Of a stretch of 64,000 bases of DNA, positions 57,951 to 64,000 are shown piece by piece. Positions within the stretch are counted from its first letter, which is position 1; the number at the start of each line of letters is the position of its first letter. Source of the stretch: Candidatus Woesearchaeota archaeon (GTDB taxonomy: Archaea > Nanobdellota > Nanobdellia > Woesearchaeales > ARS49); contig QZIM01000012.1 in NCBI GenBank assembly GCA_003599055.1, forward strand, positions 1 through 64,000. The letters are read 5' to 3'. The notes under the pieces were generated by a model, which saw only the letters and a list, made by a program, of their open reading frames with translations, did not search any database and had not been told where the DNA came from. The position numbers and the translations under genes were made by a program.

Positions 57951-58304
57951 ATGGATGAACGGGCGCTCTATTTTGACAATGGTGAATTGCAGGGCAACTA
58001 TCAGAAGAGTCTGCTGCATATGGAAAGTGACGGGCAAATCATCGGCATTCGCCAGTTGTCTCTTGATGCAGAGTTATTCGATGACGGGACGCAAAAAGTG
58101 TGCCCGTATGCGCTTGAGATTCGTGTGAAAGTAGGTGTTTCTGTTGACGTGTTTCGTTTCAGCGATGCCGAGACGGTGAGCGGGTTGTTCGGCAAGTTAG
58201 GGGCAAAGACGTTTGATGAGTTGCTCGGAAAGGCAGTTTCGGTGCATTATGATGCGGCGCGCACTCCTCCGTTGCGCGCGATTTCTGTGCCGCGGCAAGA
58301 ATGA
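57951..58304 (+). CDS. Small hypothetical protein
   Basis: 117 aa, soluble, beta-rich first half (FDNGELQGNYQK, EIRVKVGVSVDVFRF) and a helical end. It has a pair of DD/FDD acidic residues but no motif I can name. GGTGATTGTA precedes ATG 57951. The membrane protein gene overlaps its stop in an ATGA, so the two are coupled. Confidence 0.65.
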   Translation: MDERALYFDNGELQGNYQKSLLHMESDGQIIGIRQLSLDAELFDDGTQKVCPYALEIRVKVGVSVDVFRFSDAETVSGLFGKLGAKTFDELLGKAVSVHYDAARTPPLRAISVPRQE

Positions 58305-58693
58305 TGCAGCCAAGGACAAGAATGAGAGAAAACCTGCAGGGCGTGCTGCGCGCGCTTTTTCCTTCTGCAGCAGTTCTTGCAGTTCATTTTGTCCTGTGGC
58401 CGTTTGGCGTGTTTGACGTGTTTCCTTGGCTTGATGTGCCGATGCATTTTTTTGGCGGAGTTGCAATCGGGATTTTATTTTCCGCAATCACGCCGAAAGT
58501 GCGCGGGCGCGCAGGGTTTGTTATGATTTTTTGTTTTATTACTGCGCTTGGCTGGGAAGGGTTTGAGTTATGGCTTGACCCGTTTGTGGAAACAGTTATG
58601 CAGCCCGGCATTTTTGACACGATTAAGGATTTGGTTCTGGGAAGTCTTGGCGCGGTTATCGTGCTTCTTTGGCGTCGATTCCGAGAGTCTTGA
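58301..58693 (+). CDS. Small membrane protein, VanZ/DUF2238-like
   Basis: 130 aa, four membrane helices. PWLDVPMHFFGGVAIGI and FDTIKDLVLGSLGAVIVLL resemble the H-x-x-G and TxxDxxxxxxG landmarks of VanZ/DUF2238-type proteins; the match is approximate. Translationally coupled to the gene before it. Last 38 bases are antisense to the regulator gene. Confidence 0.65.
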   Translation: MMQPRTRMRENLQGVLRALFPSAAVLAVHFVLWPFGVFDVFPWLDVPMHFFGGVAIGILFSAITPKVRGRAGFVMIFCFITALGWEGFELWLDPFVETVMQPGIFDTIKDLVLGSLGAVIVLLWRRFRES

Positions 58694-59309
58694 GCTTGCG
58701 GTGGAGTGTTTCAAACCGAAGGCCGATTGCGCGTGCGGTTCGTGAGACGTTTCCGCGGAACTGCGTGAGCGCCTTGCGGAAATATGCGTCTTCAAATTCG
58801 TGTTCTGCTTCTTTGAGCGTTTTTGGTGTTTCGGGAAGTGTCTGAATGATGTCTTCGGAAAGGGCGGGCGCGTAGCGCTGGAATGCTTCATACTTGCGGG
58901 GGTTGAGCGCGGGCTTGTAGGTTTGGAGGCTGTGTTCAATGATTCCAAGGACGTGTTGTTTTGCGTATTGTTTTGCCGTGAGTGTTTCACGCAGGCGTTG
59001 GACGTCTATTTTTTGCTTCGCGACAATGCGGTGGACGCTTCTGCGGTCAACGCGTGCGACGCGCGCTGCGTCTTCAACGTTTCCGGAATTGAGCTGCAAA
59101 AGGCGCGCGATGTACTGGTGTTTGAATTTGCGTTTTGCGGTTTTGAACGGGATGGCGATGTCTATTTCAAAATCAAGAATAGCGCTTTTTTTGAGCCGGT
59201 CCGAGATGTCTGTTTCGAGTTCAGCGATGGTGATGCCAAGGTTCTTGTGCATTGCAGTCTCGAGGAGGGGCTTTATTTTTTGGTCGATGATGTGTTCCAA
59301 TTCATCCAT
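58656..59309 (-). CDS. Regulator with two Fis-type helix-turn-helix domains
   Basis: 217 aa. Two HTH_8/Fis-like segments: residues 68-110 (HQYIARLLQLNSGNVEDAARVA, then RRSVHRIVAK) and 172-214 (DAYFRKALTQFRGNVSRTARAI, then FETLHRKLKTLGI). Both carry the G-N-x-x-x-x-A-R pattern of NtrC C-terminal DNA-binding domains. The central sigma-54 ATPase is absent, as expected in an archaeon, so it probably acts as a repressor or architectural protein. ATG 59309 chosen: CTTTATATATTC (59330-59341 leftward) is 27 bases upstream. Confidence 0.85.
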   Translation of the reverse strand: MDELEHIIDQKIKPLLETAMHKNLGITIAELETDISDRLKKSAILDFEIDIAIPFKTAKRKFKHQYIARLLQLNSGNVEDAARVARVDRRSVHRIVAKQKIDVQRLRETLTAKQYAKQHVLGIIEHSLQTYKPALNPRKYEAFQRYAPALSEDIIQTLPETPKTLKEAEHEFEDAYFRKALTQFRGNVSRTARAIGLRFETLHRKLKTLGIDAKEAR

Positions 59310-59412
59310 ATGACCATAATGTCGCACTCTTGAATATATAAAGGTTATGATGGAAATGTCGCACTACGTGCCGCAAGGAGACTTTCCTGAGAAAGAAATA
59401 CAATAGAATAAG

Positions 59413-59597
59413 CGGGCCGCGAGGATCACGAAAATACTCCTGTATTTTCGAGAACCCAAAAATGCAGGCATTTTTGTGTCTTTCCCGCAGCGAAGGGAAA
59501 GTTTCCGAAAACACGCGAGCCAAATCGAGCGGGTTTTTGGAAGGTCAATCCCCTTAATGAACAATCCGAACAAAAACGAAGTGCGATAGAAGAAAAG
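59413..59597 (-). repeat. Hairpin array ending in a tRNA-Lys 3'-end copy
   Basis: Downstream of tRNA-Lys three hairpins lie in a row: CTTTCCC...GGGAAAG (59480-59501), CAAAAATGC-AG-GCATTTTTG (59457-59476) and CGAAAATAC-TCCT-GTATTTTCG (59429-59450). The last runs, in tRNA sense, into TGATCCTCGCGGCCCGCTT (59411-59428), a copy of the tRNA-Lys 3' end displaced by 185 bases. Same arrangement as at the two tRNA-Ser and the tRNA-Glu loci. Confidence 0.7.
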
Positions 59598-59633
59598 CGG
59601 GCCGTGAGGGGATTGAACCCTCGACCACCCGAT

Positions 59634-59669
59634 ATCGCCTTGCAGCGCTTGCGTTTGGCAAGCCCGCAG
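59634..59669 (-). other. tRNA-Lys intron 2 (canonical 37/38 site)
   Basis: 36 bases forming a GCTTGC-CAAAC-GCAAGC hairpin. TCTT of the anticodon loop can pair with AAGG near the 3' splice site, a relaxed bulge-helix-bulge. The exact boundary could shift by one or two bases because of the repeated AT at the 3' side. Confidence 0.8.
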
Positions 59670-59676
59670 TAAGAGT

Positions 59677-59702
59677 CTCACCAAATTCCGTAAAGGAATC
59701 TA
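59677..59702 (-). other. tRNA-Lys intron 1 (non-canonical 30/31 site)
   Basis: 26 bases with a textbook bulge-helix-bulge: exon CACC pairs with intron GGTG (4-bp central helix), flanked by 3-base bulges CGT and AGA each cut after the second base, with intron stem AGATTCC/GGAATTT and outer pairs GAG/CTC. Confidence 0.85.
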
Positions 59703-59710
59703 CGGGTGCT

Positions 59711-60376
59711 CTACCGCTGAGCTAACGGCCCATGAGTCGTGACCCGTTTGCATCGATTTAAATACCTTTCTACGTGATACGGGTTGCTGGGACGAACAAT
59801 CGCCATAAAGCGCGCAATGTCTTCTTGACGCGTTATCCGTAAAACAGATGTGTTTTTTTCACGAATTATTGTGTTTGAACCTATTCCCGCTAAAAACAGT
59901 ATCTCTTTGACTTGTTGAAGAAGGCGATATCCTTCGAGCTTAAATTGAACAACTAAGGAGTCATAAATTCTTGTGTGCCCTTTGTATTGTCGAGAGTACC
60001 TGCGATACACTGAGCCATCAGTATCAAAAATTCCGCGAACGCATGCAATAGAATGCGGAAGAGATGTTCTGATTTGTTGAGGAATCAGAAGATTTCGTTT
60101 CTTTCCGACAGGGAAACCAAGACCGTAAAGGAAGTCAAAGACGGTTTGCCCCATCACAAGTACAAGAGCGCAACGGGAGTGACGTTTATACAAATAGCCA
60201 TCAGATGAAAAGTACGCGCGAAGAATCGGGCGAAGAACCGTTTGATAGTATGCGTGGTCATTCAAGAGATGGCCGGTCAGTACAGCTACTCGCCTGCTTC
60301 TGCCTCCGCTAACGAATGAAGAAAGACAACCATCACCAAGCATTGCACCATAGAGTTCAGAAAGGGACGTATCCAT
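59711..60376 (-). CDS. LAGLIDADG homing endonuclease overlapping tRNA-Lys
   Basis: 221 aa. Two LAGLIDADG helices: LSELYGAMLGDGCLSS (residues 5-20) and CVRGIFDTDGSVYRRY (near 112), each with the catalytic acid, so the single chain forms the active pseudo-dimer. It lies upstream of tRNA-Lys on the same strand; its last seven codons (GPLAQR and stop) are the first 21 bases of the tRNA gene, and the codons for YLN contain the tRNA's TATA box. CTTTTTAAACC (60398-60408 leftward) gives a leaderless ATG 27 bases on. It is not inside an intron but next to an intron-bearing tRNA. Confidence 0.92.
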   Translation of the reverse strand: MDTSLSELYGAMLGDGCLSSFVSGGRSRRVAVLTGHLLNDHAYYQTVLRPILRAYFSSDGYLYKRHSRCALVLVMGQTVFDFLYGLGFPVGKKRNLLIPQQIRTSLPHSIACVRGIFDTDGSVYRRYSRQYKGHTRIYDSLVVQFKLEGYRLLQQVKEILFLAGIGSNTIIREKNTSVLRITRQEDIARFMAIVRPSNPYHVERYLNRCKRVTTHGPLAQR

Positions 60377-60520
60377 AAGTTCACACGCACTTATTGGTTT
60401 AAAAAGCGCGCGTCAGAGCCAGTCCAGTGAAAAATACGTTTCCCCGTACACAATCCTTATATGGGCTGCAATGAGTAGTCTTATCGGAAAACCACCGGTT
60501 TGGTGGCTTGAGGTGATATG

Positions 60521-60775
60521 ATGGCAAAGAAGATGGCTATGAAAATGGATATGATGTGTCCGCAGTCGCAGTGCGGTCCGAAGTGTCTTTTGCTTGGCTT
60601 GATTGCGGCAGTGCTTGCGGCAGGCGGTTTGTGGATGCTTGTTGGCGGCGCGCGTATGCAATGGGCAGGGCTTCCGTGGAAGTCTGTTCTGGTTTGGTAC
60701 ACGGGCGGTTTCCTTCTTTGGTGCGTTGCAAAATGCGCAAAGATGAAGGCGTGCGGAACCTGTAACCGAATGTAA
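60521..60775 (+). CDS. Small Cys-rich two-helix membrane protein
   Basis: 84 aa. Met/Lys-rich start (MAKKMAMKMDMM), then CPQSQCGPKC, a membrane helix (20-42), a second helix (52-70) and a Cys-rich end KCAKMKACGTC. The Cys and Met clusters on both sides of the membrane suggest metal binding. GAGGTGAT lies 3-10 bases before ATG 60521 (another ATG directly precedes). ACCACC...GGTGG inverted repeat (60491-60506) lies just upstream. No family recognised. Confidence 0.7.
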   Translation: MAKKMAMKMDMMCPQSQCGPKCLLLGLIAAVLAAGGLWMLVGGARMQWAGLPWKSVLVWYTGGFLLWCVAKCAKMKACGTCNRM

Positions 60776-60777
60776 TA

Positions 60778-60803
60778 TTTTTTCTTTTTTACTCTATTTT
60801 TTC
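60778..60803. terminator. T-rich stretch between convergent genes
   Basis: TTTTTTCTTTTTTACTCTATTTT after the small membrane gene; it also covers the stop codon of the convergent gene. Confidence 0.5.
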
Positions 60804-61745
60804 CGTGATTTGTTGGAGTTCAGAAAGGCGTTCTTTTGCAAATGATGGCGCGTCCACCGGAACGGTGGATTGTCCGCGAAGGTGCGCGTTTTCGGATATG
60901 TGGTAAAGCAGGTTGAAATAGTCGTAGTGTTCGCCAAGGGTTCGCGCGTCTGCAGGTTCGAGAAGAAGCCCTTGTTCTGCAAGGTACGTAAGCCTGTCGC
61001 GGGTGTTTGCCGGCATTTGAAGGACTGCTCCTTTGGTTTCAAAGTAGTTGCGCTCTCCTTTGCGGGCGTGTTTCATAAGGCCGCGGGCGATTGCGTATTG
61101 GACAAGGCGAAGCGGTCCTGCCTTAAATGAGAGGTGGTGGTTTTCCGGATCGAACGTCGCAATTCCTTCTTCAAGGTCGAAATGGCGGATTGGTTTTCCT
61201 TTGTACGTTTGTTTTCCGTTGCTTGTGGCAATGCGTTTTGCTTCTCGGGTCTTGTCTGAGACGCGTTCGAGGAGGTGTTTTCCTTCCGGGCCAATCCATT
61301 CTTCAACAAGCCTGCTTTTTGCAAGGTCGAGTGCTGCGGCAGAGCCGTATACGAGTGTGCTGTCCGTGACGCGCGTTGGGAAGATGCGCTGGGGGTTTTC
61401 TGCGTACTGGTTTATGCCGGGGCGGTCAACGTTTTTGCAGTCAAGTTCGTGCCAGAAAGTTTCGGGTGCGGATTGGATGAGGAAAGTGAGTTTTTGGAGG
61501 GTGCGGGTTGGGATGGCTTGTTGTGTGTGGTACACGCAAAATTCAATGGGTGATGCAGGGCTTTTTTCGTATCGCCCGTCACTGCCAAGAACGGCGATGG
61601 ATGTTTCGGGAAAGTCCCGCGCAAAGAGTTCTTCAAGCGTAAGCCGTAGGCGTTCGTGCACTTCTTTATTGTAGGCAGCAAGGTCGCGAGTGTATTGTTC
61701 AACGGACCGGGAAGGGGGCACGTATGGCGGCAGCGTGAAGTTCAT
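60789..61745 (-). CDS. Nucleotidyltransferase-like protein A (GlnD/DUF294-like)
   Basis: 318 aa. VLGSDGRYEKSPASPIEF near residue 53 has the GS..R.E start of Pol-beta nucleotidyltransferases, but where GlnD/DUF294 enzymes have S-D-x-D it reads S-P-I-E, so the second metal ligand may be lost. A central RHFDLEEGIATFD and LSFKAGPLRLVQYA recall the helical domain of GlnD. It is a paralogue of the next gene (same HFDL.EGIA and KAGPLR). Function open: an inactive or altered uridylyl/adenylyltransferase. Leaderless: CTTTAAATAG (61769-61778 leftward). Confidence 0.6.
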   Translation of the reverse strand: MNFTLPPYVPPSRSVEQYTRDLAAYNKEVHERLRLTLEELFARDFPETSIAVLGSDGRYEKSPASPIEFCVYHTQQAIPTRTLQKLTFLIQSAPETFWHELDCKNVDRPGINQYAENPQRIFPTRVTDSTLVYGSAAALDLAKSRLVEEWIGPEGKHLLERVSDKTREAKRIATSNGKQTYKGKPIRHFDLEEGIATFDPENHHLSFKAGPLRLVQYAIARGLMKHARKGERNYFETKGAVLQMPANTRDRLTYLAEQGLLLEPADARTLGEHYDYFNLLYHISENAHLRGQSTVPVDAPSFAKERLSELQQITEKIE

Positions 61746-61790
61746 AGGGGCAAATTGCAGCGAAATACTATTTAAAGCTATTGGAAGTAT

Positions 61791-62759
61791 TTACTTTTGA
61801 GGGACAACCAACTCGTAACCGAATATGGAGCAAAGGTCAGAGAGCCGTTCACGGACTTCCCGTGCATCAAACAGTGTTTTCCTCTCGCCAATCTGCCAGT
61901 AACGGATTTGGCTTTGGTGATATGCGGCAAGGGCAAAGAAATACGTATCTTCAACGGTCTTGCGCTGTTGTTCGGTAAACGGGAGCACTCCTTGCTCGGA
62001 AAGGAATTCGAGGCGAAGAGGAATCGACGCAGGCGAGTCAAGAAGAATGCGTCGCGCGGTTGCCTCATCGGTTGTTCGTGCAGCGCCGAGTGATTCGCGC
62101 AGCGTGCGCACTTGTGTGTAGCGAAGGGGTCCTGCCTTAAGCCCGAGCAGTTTTTGTGCAGGGTCGTAATAGGCGATTCCTTCGTTAAGGTCAAAGTGCT
62201 GCAGCGTGGTTTCCTGGTTGAATTTTTGTTTGCCGGTTTTGATGACTTCACGGAAGTCGCGCACGCGGTTTTTGAGGGAGTGAAGGACGTCTTTTCCCGC
62301 AGTGCCGCGCAGTTCAGAAAAGAGCTTGTCTCGCGCAGCAGCAAAAGTGGTTTGGTCTCCGTGGAGCGGTGCTGCATAGAGGAGCCGGCCGGGGAAGTTT
62401 TTGCGCCGCTCGTTGTTGAAGCGGTACATATCATCAGTGTCGATGTTCTTGACTTCAATGAGGTCTTCTGCGCAGTTCTCATCGCCGGCAGGGGTTCGCT
62501 GTAGTCCGGAAAGGAGGGAAAGCGGCCGGGTTGCGGCAGCGTTGTCTGCTCGGTCTTTGATGAGGATTGTTTCAATGTTTGACCCAAGGCCTGCTTCAAG
62601 GCGCGCGTGGCTGCCGGTGATGGCAACGCTGACTCCGCGAAGTTGCCCAAGTTCCAGGGAAAGCCCTTGCCTGAATGCGGCAAGTTTGGACTCGTTTTCA
62701 GCGCGCAGTGCTTCTGCATACGTTCGATAGTCCTGCGTGAATGGGTTTGGGTCAGCCAT
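61791..62759 (-). CDS. Nucleotidyltransferase-like protein B (paralogue of A)
   Basis: 322 aa. ITGSHARLEAGLGSNIETILI near residue 46 again has GS..R.E, but S-N-I-E in place of S-D-x-D. QHFDLNEGIAYYD and LGLKAGPLRYTQV mark it as a paralogue of the neighbouring gene; overall identity looks low outside these blocks, so the duplication is old. A TATA-like TTTATAAAATAT (62782-62793 leftward) is about 27 bases from ATG, so each copy has its own promoter. Confidence 0.6.
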   Translation of the reverse strand: MADPNPFTQDYRTYAEALRAENESKLAAFRQGLSLELGQLRGVSVAITGSHARLEAGLGSNIETILIKDRADNAAATRPLSLLSGLQRTPAGDENCAEDLIEVKNIDTDDMYRFNNERRKNFPGRLLYAAPLHGDQTTFAAARDKLFSELRGTAGKDVLHSLKNRVRDFREVIKTGKQKFNQETTLQHFDLNEGIAYYDPAQKLLGLKAGPLRYTQVRTLRESLGAARTTDEATARRILLDSPASIPLRLEFLSEQGVLPFTEQQRKTVEDTYFFALAAYHQSQIRYWQIGERKTLFDAREVRERLSDLCSIFGYELVVPQK

Positions 62760-62895
62760 AAGAGGGAGAATTTCCTTATATTTTATAAATATAACCCTGC
62801 AAAAGTGGCAAAAACCGAGCGGGCAAAAGTTCCCGTAAGCTTTATAAACCCGCGTTCACAAGAAATGCACGGGAGAGAAAAAGGAAGAAAAACGT

Positions 62896-62937
62896 ATGAT
62901 GGGTTTTTTCTCACCTAATAATAGGTGTTTTCAATGA
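62896..62937 (+). CDS. Possible 13-residue leader peptide before rnp2
   Basis: ATGATGGGT... runs 14 codons to a TGA that overlaps the rnp2 ATG (ATGA), and its codons span the hairpin that covers the rnp2 ribosome site. The position suggests a coupling peptide; it may equally be chance. Confidence 0.3.
   Translation: MMGFFSPNNRCFQ
62912..62927 (+). promoter_or_regulatory. Hairpin sequestering the rnp2 ribosome site
   Basis: CACCTA-ATAA-TAGGTG, a perfect 6-bp hairpin whose right arm contains AGGTG, the ribosome site 6 bases before the rnp2 ATG. The transcript from TATA GCTTTATAAACC (62839-62850) would carry a leader of about 60 bases, long enough for such control. Confidence 0.6.
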
Positions 62938-63302
62938 ATAGACAGAGACCAAGGCTGAGGCCTATTTTACCGACCTTAAAGGAGAAAAAGCGCTATTTGG
63001 CCTTTGAAATACTCTCTAACGGAAAAATGAAGGACTTTTCAGACGTTTCTCGCGCAATTTGGGGCTCTTTATTGTCCTTTGTGGGAACAAGAGGCGCAGG
63101 AGAGATGGGCGTCATTATGATACCGGAAAAATACAATGCCAAACGGCAGCGGGGATTGATTCGCGTCGCGCATACCGGGCTGGATACGTTAAGGGCATCG
63201 CTTGCGCTCGTGCAAAAGGTTGGCGATGACGATGCAATCGTGCGCAGTTTGGGCGCGAGTGGAATTTTAATGAAAGCACACAAGAAGTTTGTGGAGGGGT
63301 AA
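62934..63302 (+). CDS. rnp2: RNase P protein component 2 (Pop5/Rnp2)
   Basis: 122 aa. RPRLRPILPTLKEKKRYLAFEIL is Pop5-like at the start (split here as RPRLRPILPT and KKRYLAFEIL), followed by the ferredoxin-like alpha/beta core with GLIRVAHTGLDTLRASL. It binds the catalytic core of RNase P RNA for tRNA 5' processing. It is followed 4 bases later by psmA, the start of the archaeal exosome superoperon. Confidence 0.85.
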   Translation: MNRQRPRLRPILPTLKEKKRYLAFEILSNGKMKDFSDVSRAIWGSLLSFVGTRGAGEMGVIMIPEKYNAKRQRGLIRVAHTGLDTLRASLALVQKVGDDDAIVRSLGASGILMKAHKKFVEG

Positions 63303-63306
63303 AAAA

Positions 63307-64000
63307 TGGTGAAACGAGAAGATGATGGAATGCAGACACCGCACGCAATGATGGGGTATGACCGCGCAATTACGATGTTTTCACCTGACGGCAGGCTGCT
63401 GCAGGTTGAGTACGCAAAGAAGACCGTTCGTCAGGGAAGCACGGCAATCGGCCTTACCTGTGCGGACGGAATCGTGCTTATTGCGGACAAGCGCATCGTG
63501 GACAGGCTGGTCATTCCCGAAAGCGTGGAGAAGATTTTCCAAATCGATGACCACCTTGCGGCAACCGCAAGCGGCATCTTAAGCGATGCCCGTGTTCTTA
63601 TCGAGCGCGCGCAGCTGCGGGCGCAGCAGCACAAGGTAACGTATGACACGCCGGTTGATACCGTGACGGTCGTAAAGGACATTTGCGCGCTCAAACAGGT
63701 GTGCACGCAGTCAGGCGGGCTTCGCCCCTTTGGCGTTTCGGTTATTATTGCAGGAATTGATGCGGACGGGCCGAAATTGTTTGAGACTGACCCGACCGGG
63801 ATTTATTTCCAGTTCCGTGCGACCGTCATCGGTGAGGGCGAGCAGGAAATTGAGGAAATCCTGGGCCAGGAGTACAGTGAGAAGCTCACGATTGAGGAAG
63901 GGCTTAAGCTTGCGCTTGGCGCACTGAACAAGGTGCTTGACAAGAATTTCAATGTTGACCGTGTTGATGCGGCATACATCACGAATGAAGAACGGATGTT
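63307..64000 (+). CDS. psmA: Proteasome alpha subunit (runs off the window)
   Basis: First 231 residues. MMGYDRAITMFSPDGRLLQVEYA, split here at FSPDGR, is the alpha-subunit N-terminal helix H0 that gates the chamber, followed by KKTVRQGSTAIGL and DKRIVDRL; later SGGLRPFGVSVIIAG and ETDPTGIYFQ are typical alpha. Forms the outer rings of the 20S proteasome. GAGGGGTAAAA lies 4-9 bases before ATG, overlapping the rnp2 stop. SBDS and exosome genes would be expected next. Confidence 0.97.

Larger units (their letters stand above)
59598..59731 (-). tRNA. tRNA-Lys (CTT) with two introns
   Basis: 134-base gene. Exons 59703-59731, 59670-59676 and 59598-59633 join into a 72-base tRNA with acceptor GGGCCGT/ACGGCCC, discriminator G, anticodon arm CCCGA-CTCTTAA-TCGGG (anticodon CTT) and T arm GAGGG-TTCAATC-CCCTC. 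Intron 1 sits between positions 30 and 31, intron 2 at the usual 37/38 site. TATA box ATTTAAAT at 59757-59764, about 29 bases upstream, inside the overlapping endonuclease gene. Confidence 0.92.

Overview
The window is archaeal chromosomal DNA. It encodes elongation factor 1A next to ribosomal protein uS10, an eL13-type ribosomal protein, the RNase P protein Pop5/Rnp2 followed by the proteasome alpha subunit (the usual start of the archaeal exosome superoperon), and a tRNA-Lys with bulge-helix-bulge introns. Most genes have a TATA box (TTTAAA or TTTATA core) 25-30 bases before the start codon, the signature of leaderless archaeal mRNAs. GGAGG/GAGGTGAT ribosome sites are kept mainly for genes inside operons and a few genes with leaders (EF-1A, mtnP, peroxiredoxin). 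Many very small proteins, membrane-anchored lipoproteins, overlapping genes and bacterial-type imports (UvrABC, Cu/Zn SOD, Fis-type regulator, CcdA/TlpA) fit a DPANN archaeon of the Woesearchaeota/Pacearchaeota kind. That placement is inference from gene content, not a phylogeny.

Layout. 1-5.4 kb: HAD/eL13/HIT operon, tRNA-Met with a methyltransferase directly behind it, a lipoprotein pair, a C39-like peptidase, then a tRNA-Ser(GGA) locus with fragmentary tRNA copies. 5.4-10 kb: MTA phosphorylase, Cu/Zn SOD, a flavoprotein disulfide reductase and small membrane or lipoprotein genes. 10-12.2 kb: tRNA-Glu followed by a small AT-richer island (HNH protein, OB-fold protein, toxin-antitoxin pair) bounded by copies of a tRNA 3' end. 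12.3-20.8 kb: metallophosphoesterase, DEAD-box helicase, antiporter, DoxX, nitroreductase, MscS. 20.8-27.2 kb: uvrB-uvrA-uvrC operon. 27-37 kb: Ski2-like helicase, RibD-like and transglutaminase-like proteins, an ArsR/thioredoxin/CcdA/TlpA export-redox operon, and an AbrB-PhoU regulator. 37-45 kb: phosphatase, peroxiredoxin, second antiporter, HD hydrolase, tRNA-Ser(TGA), upp, a metal/thiol membrane cluster with a ZIP transporter, and a putative toxin-antitoxin pair. 45-59 kb: uS10/EF-1A, YqjD/YqjE-like pair, AI-2E-type permease with a cNMP-binding protein, FHA protein, zinc-ribbon proteins, metG, a repeat-containing lipoprotein, a double-Fis regulator. 59-64 kb: tRNA-Lys with two introns overlapped by a LAGLIDADG gene, two paralogous nucleotidyltransferase-like proteins, rnp2 and psmA.

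The most unusual theme is what surrounds the tRNA genes. Four of five (Ser-GGA, Glu, Ser-TGA, Lys) are followed within 110-185 bases by a second copy of their own 3' end, and just before that copy lies a hairpin of the form GAAAA...TTTTC followed by a short GT..ATCC-like stretch. This looks like a family of tRNA-targeting miniature elements. No rRNA, CRISPR array or complete insertion sequence was seen.
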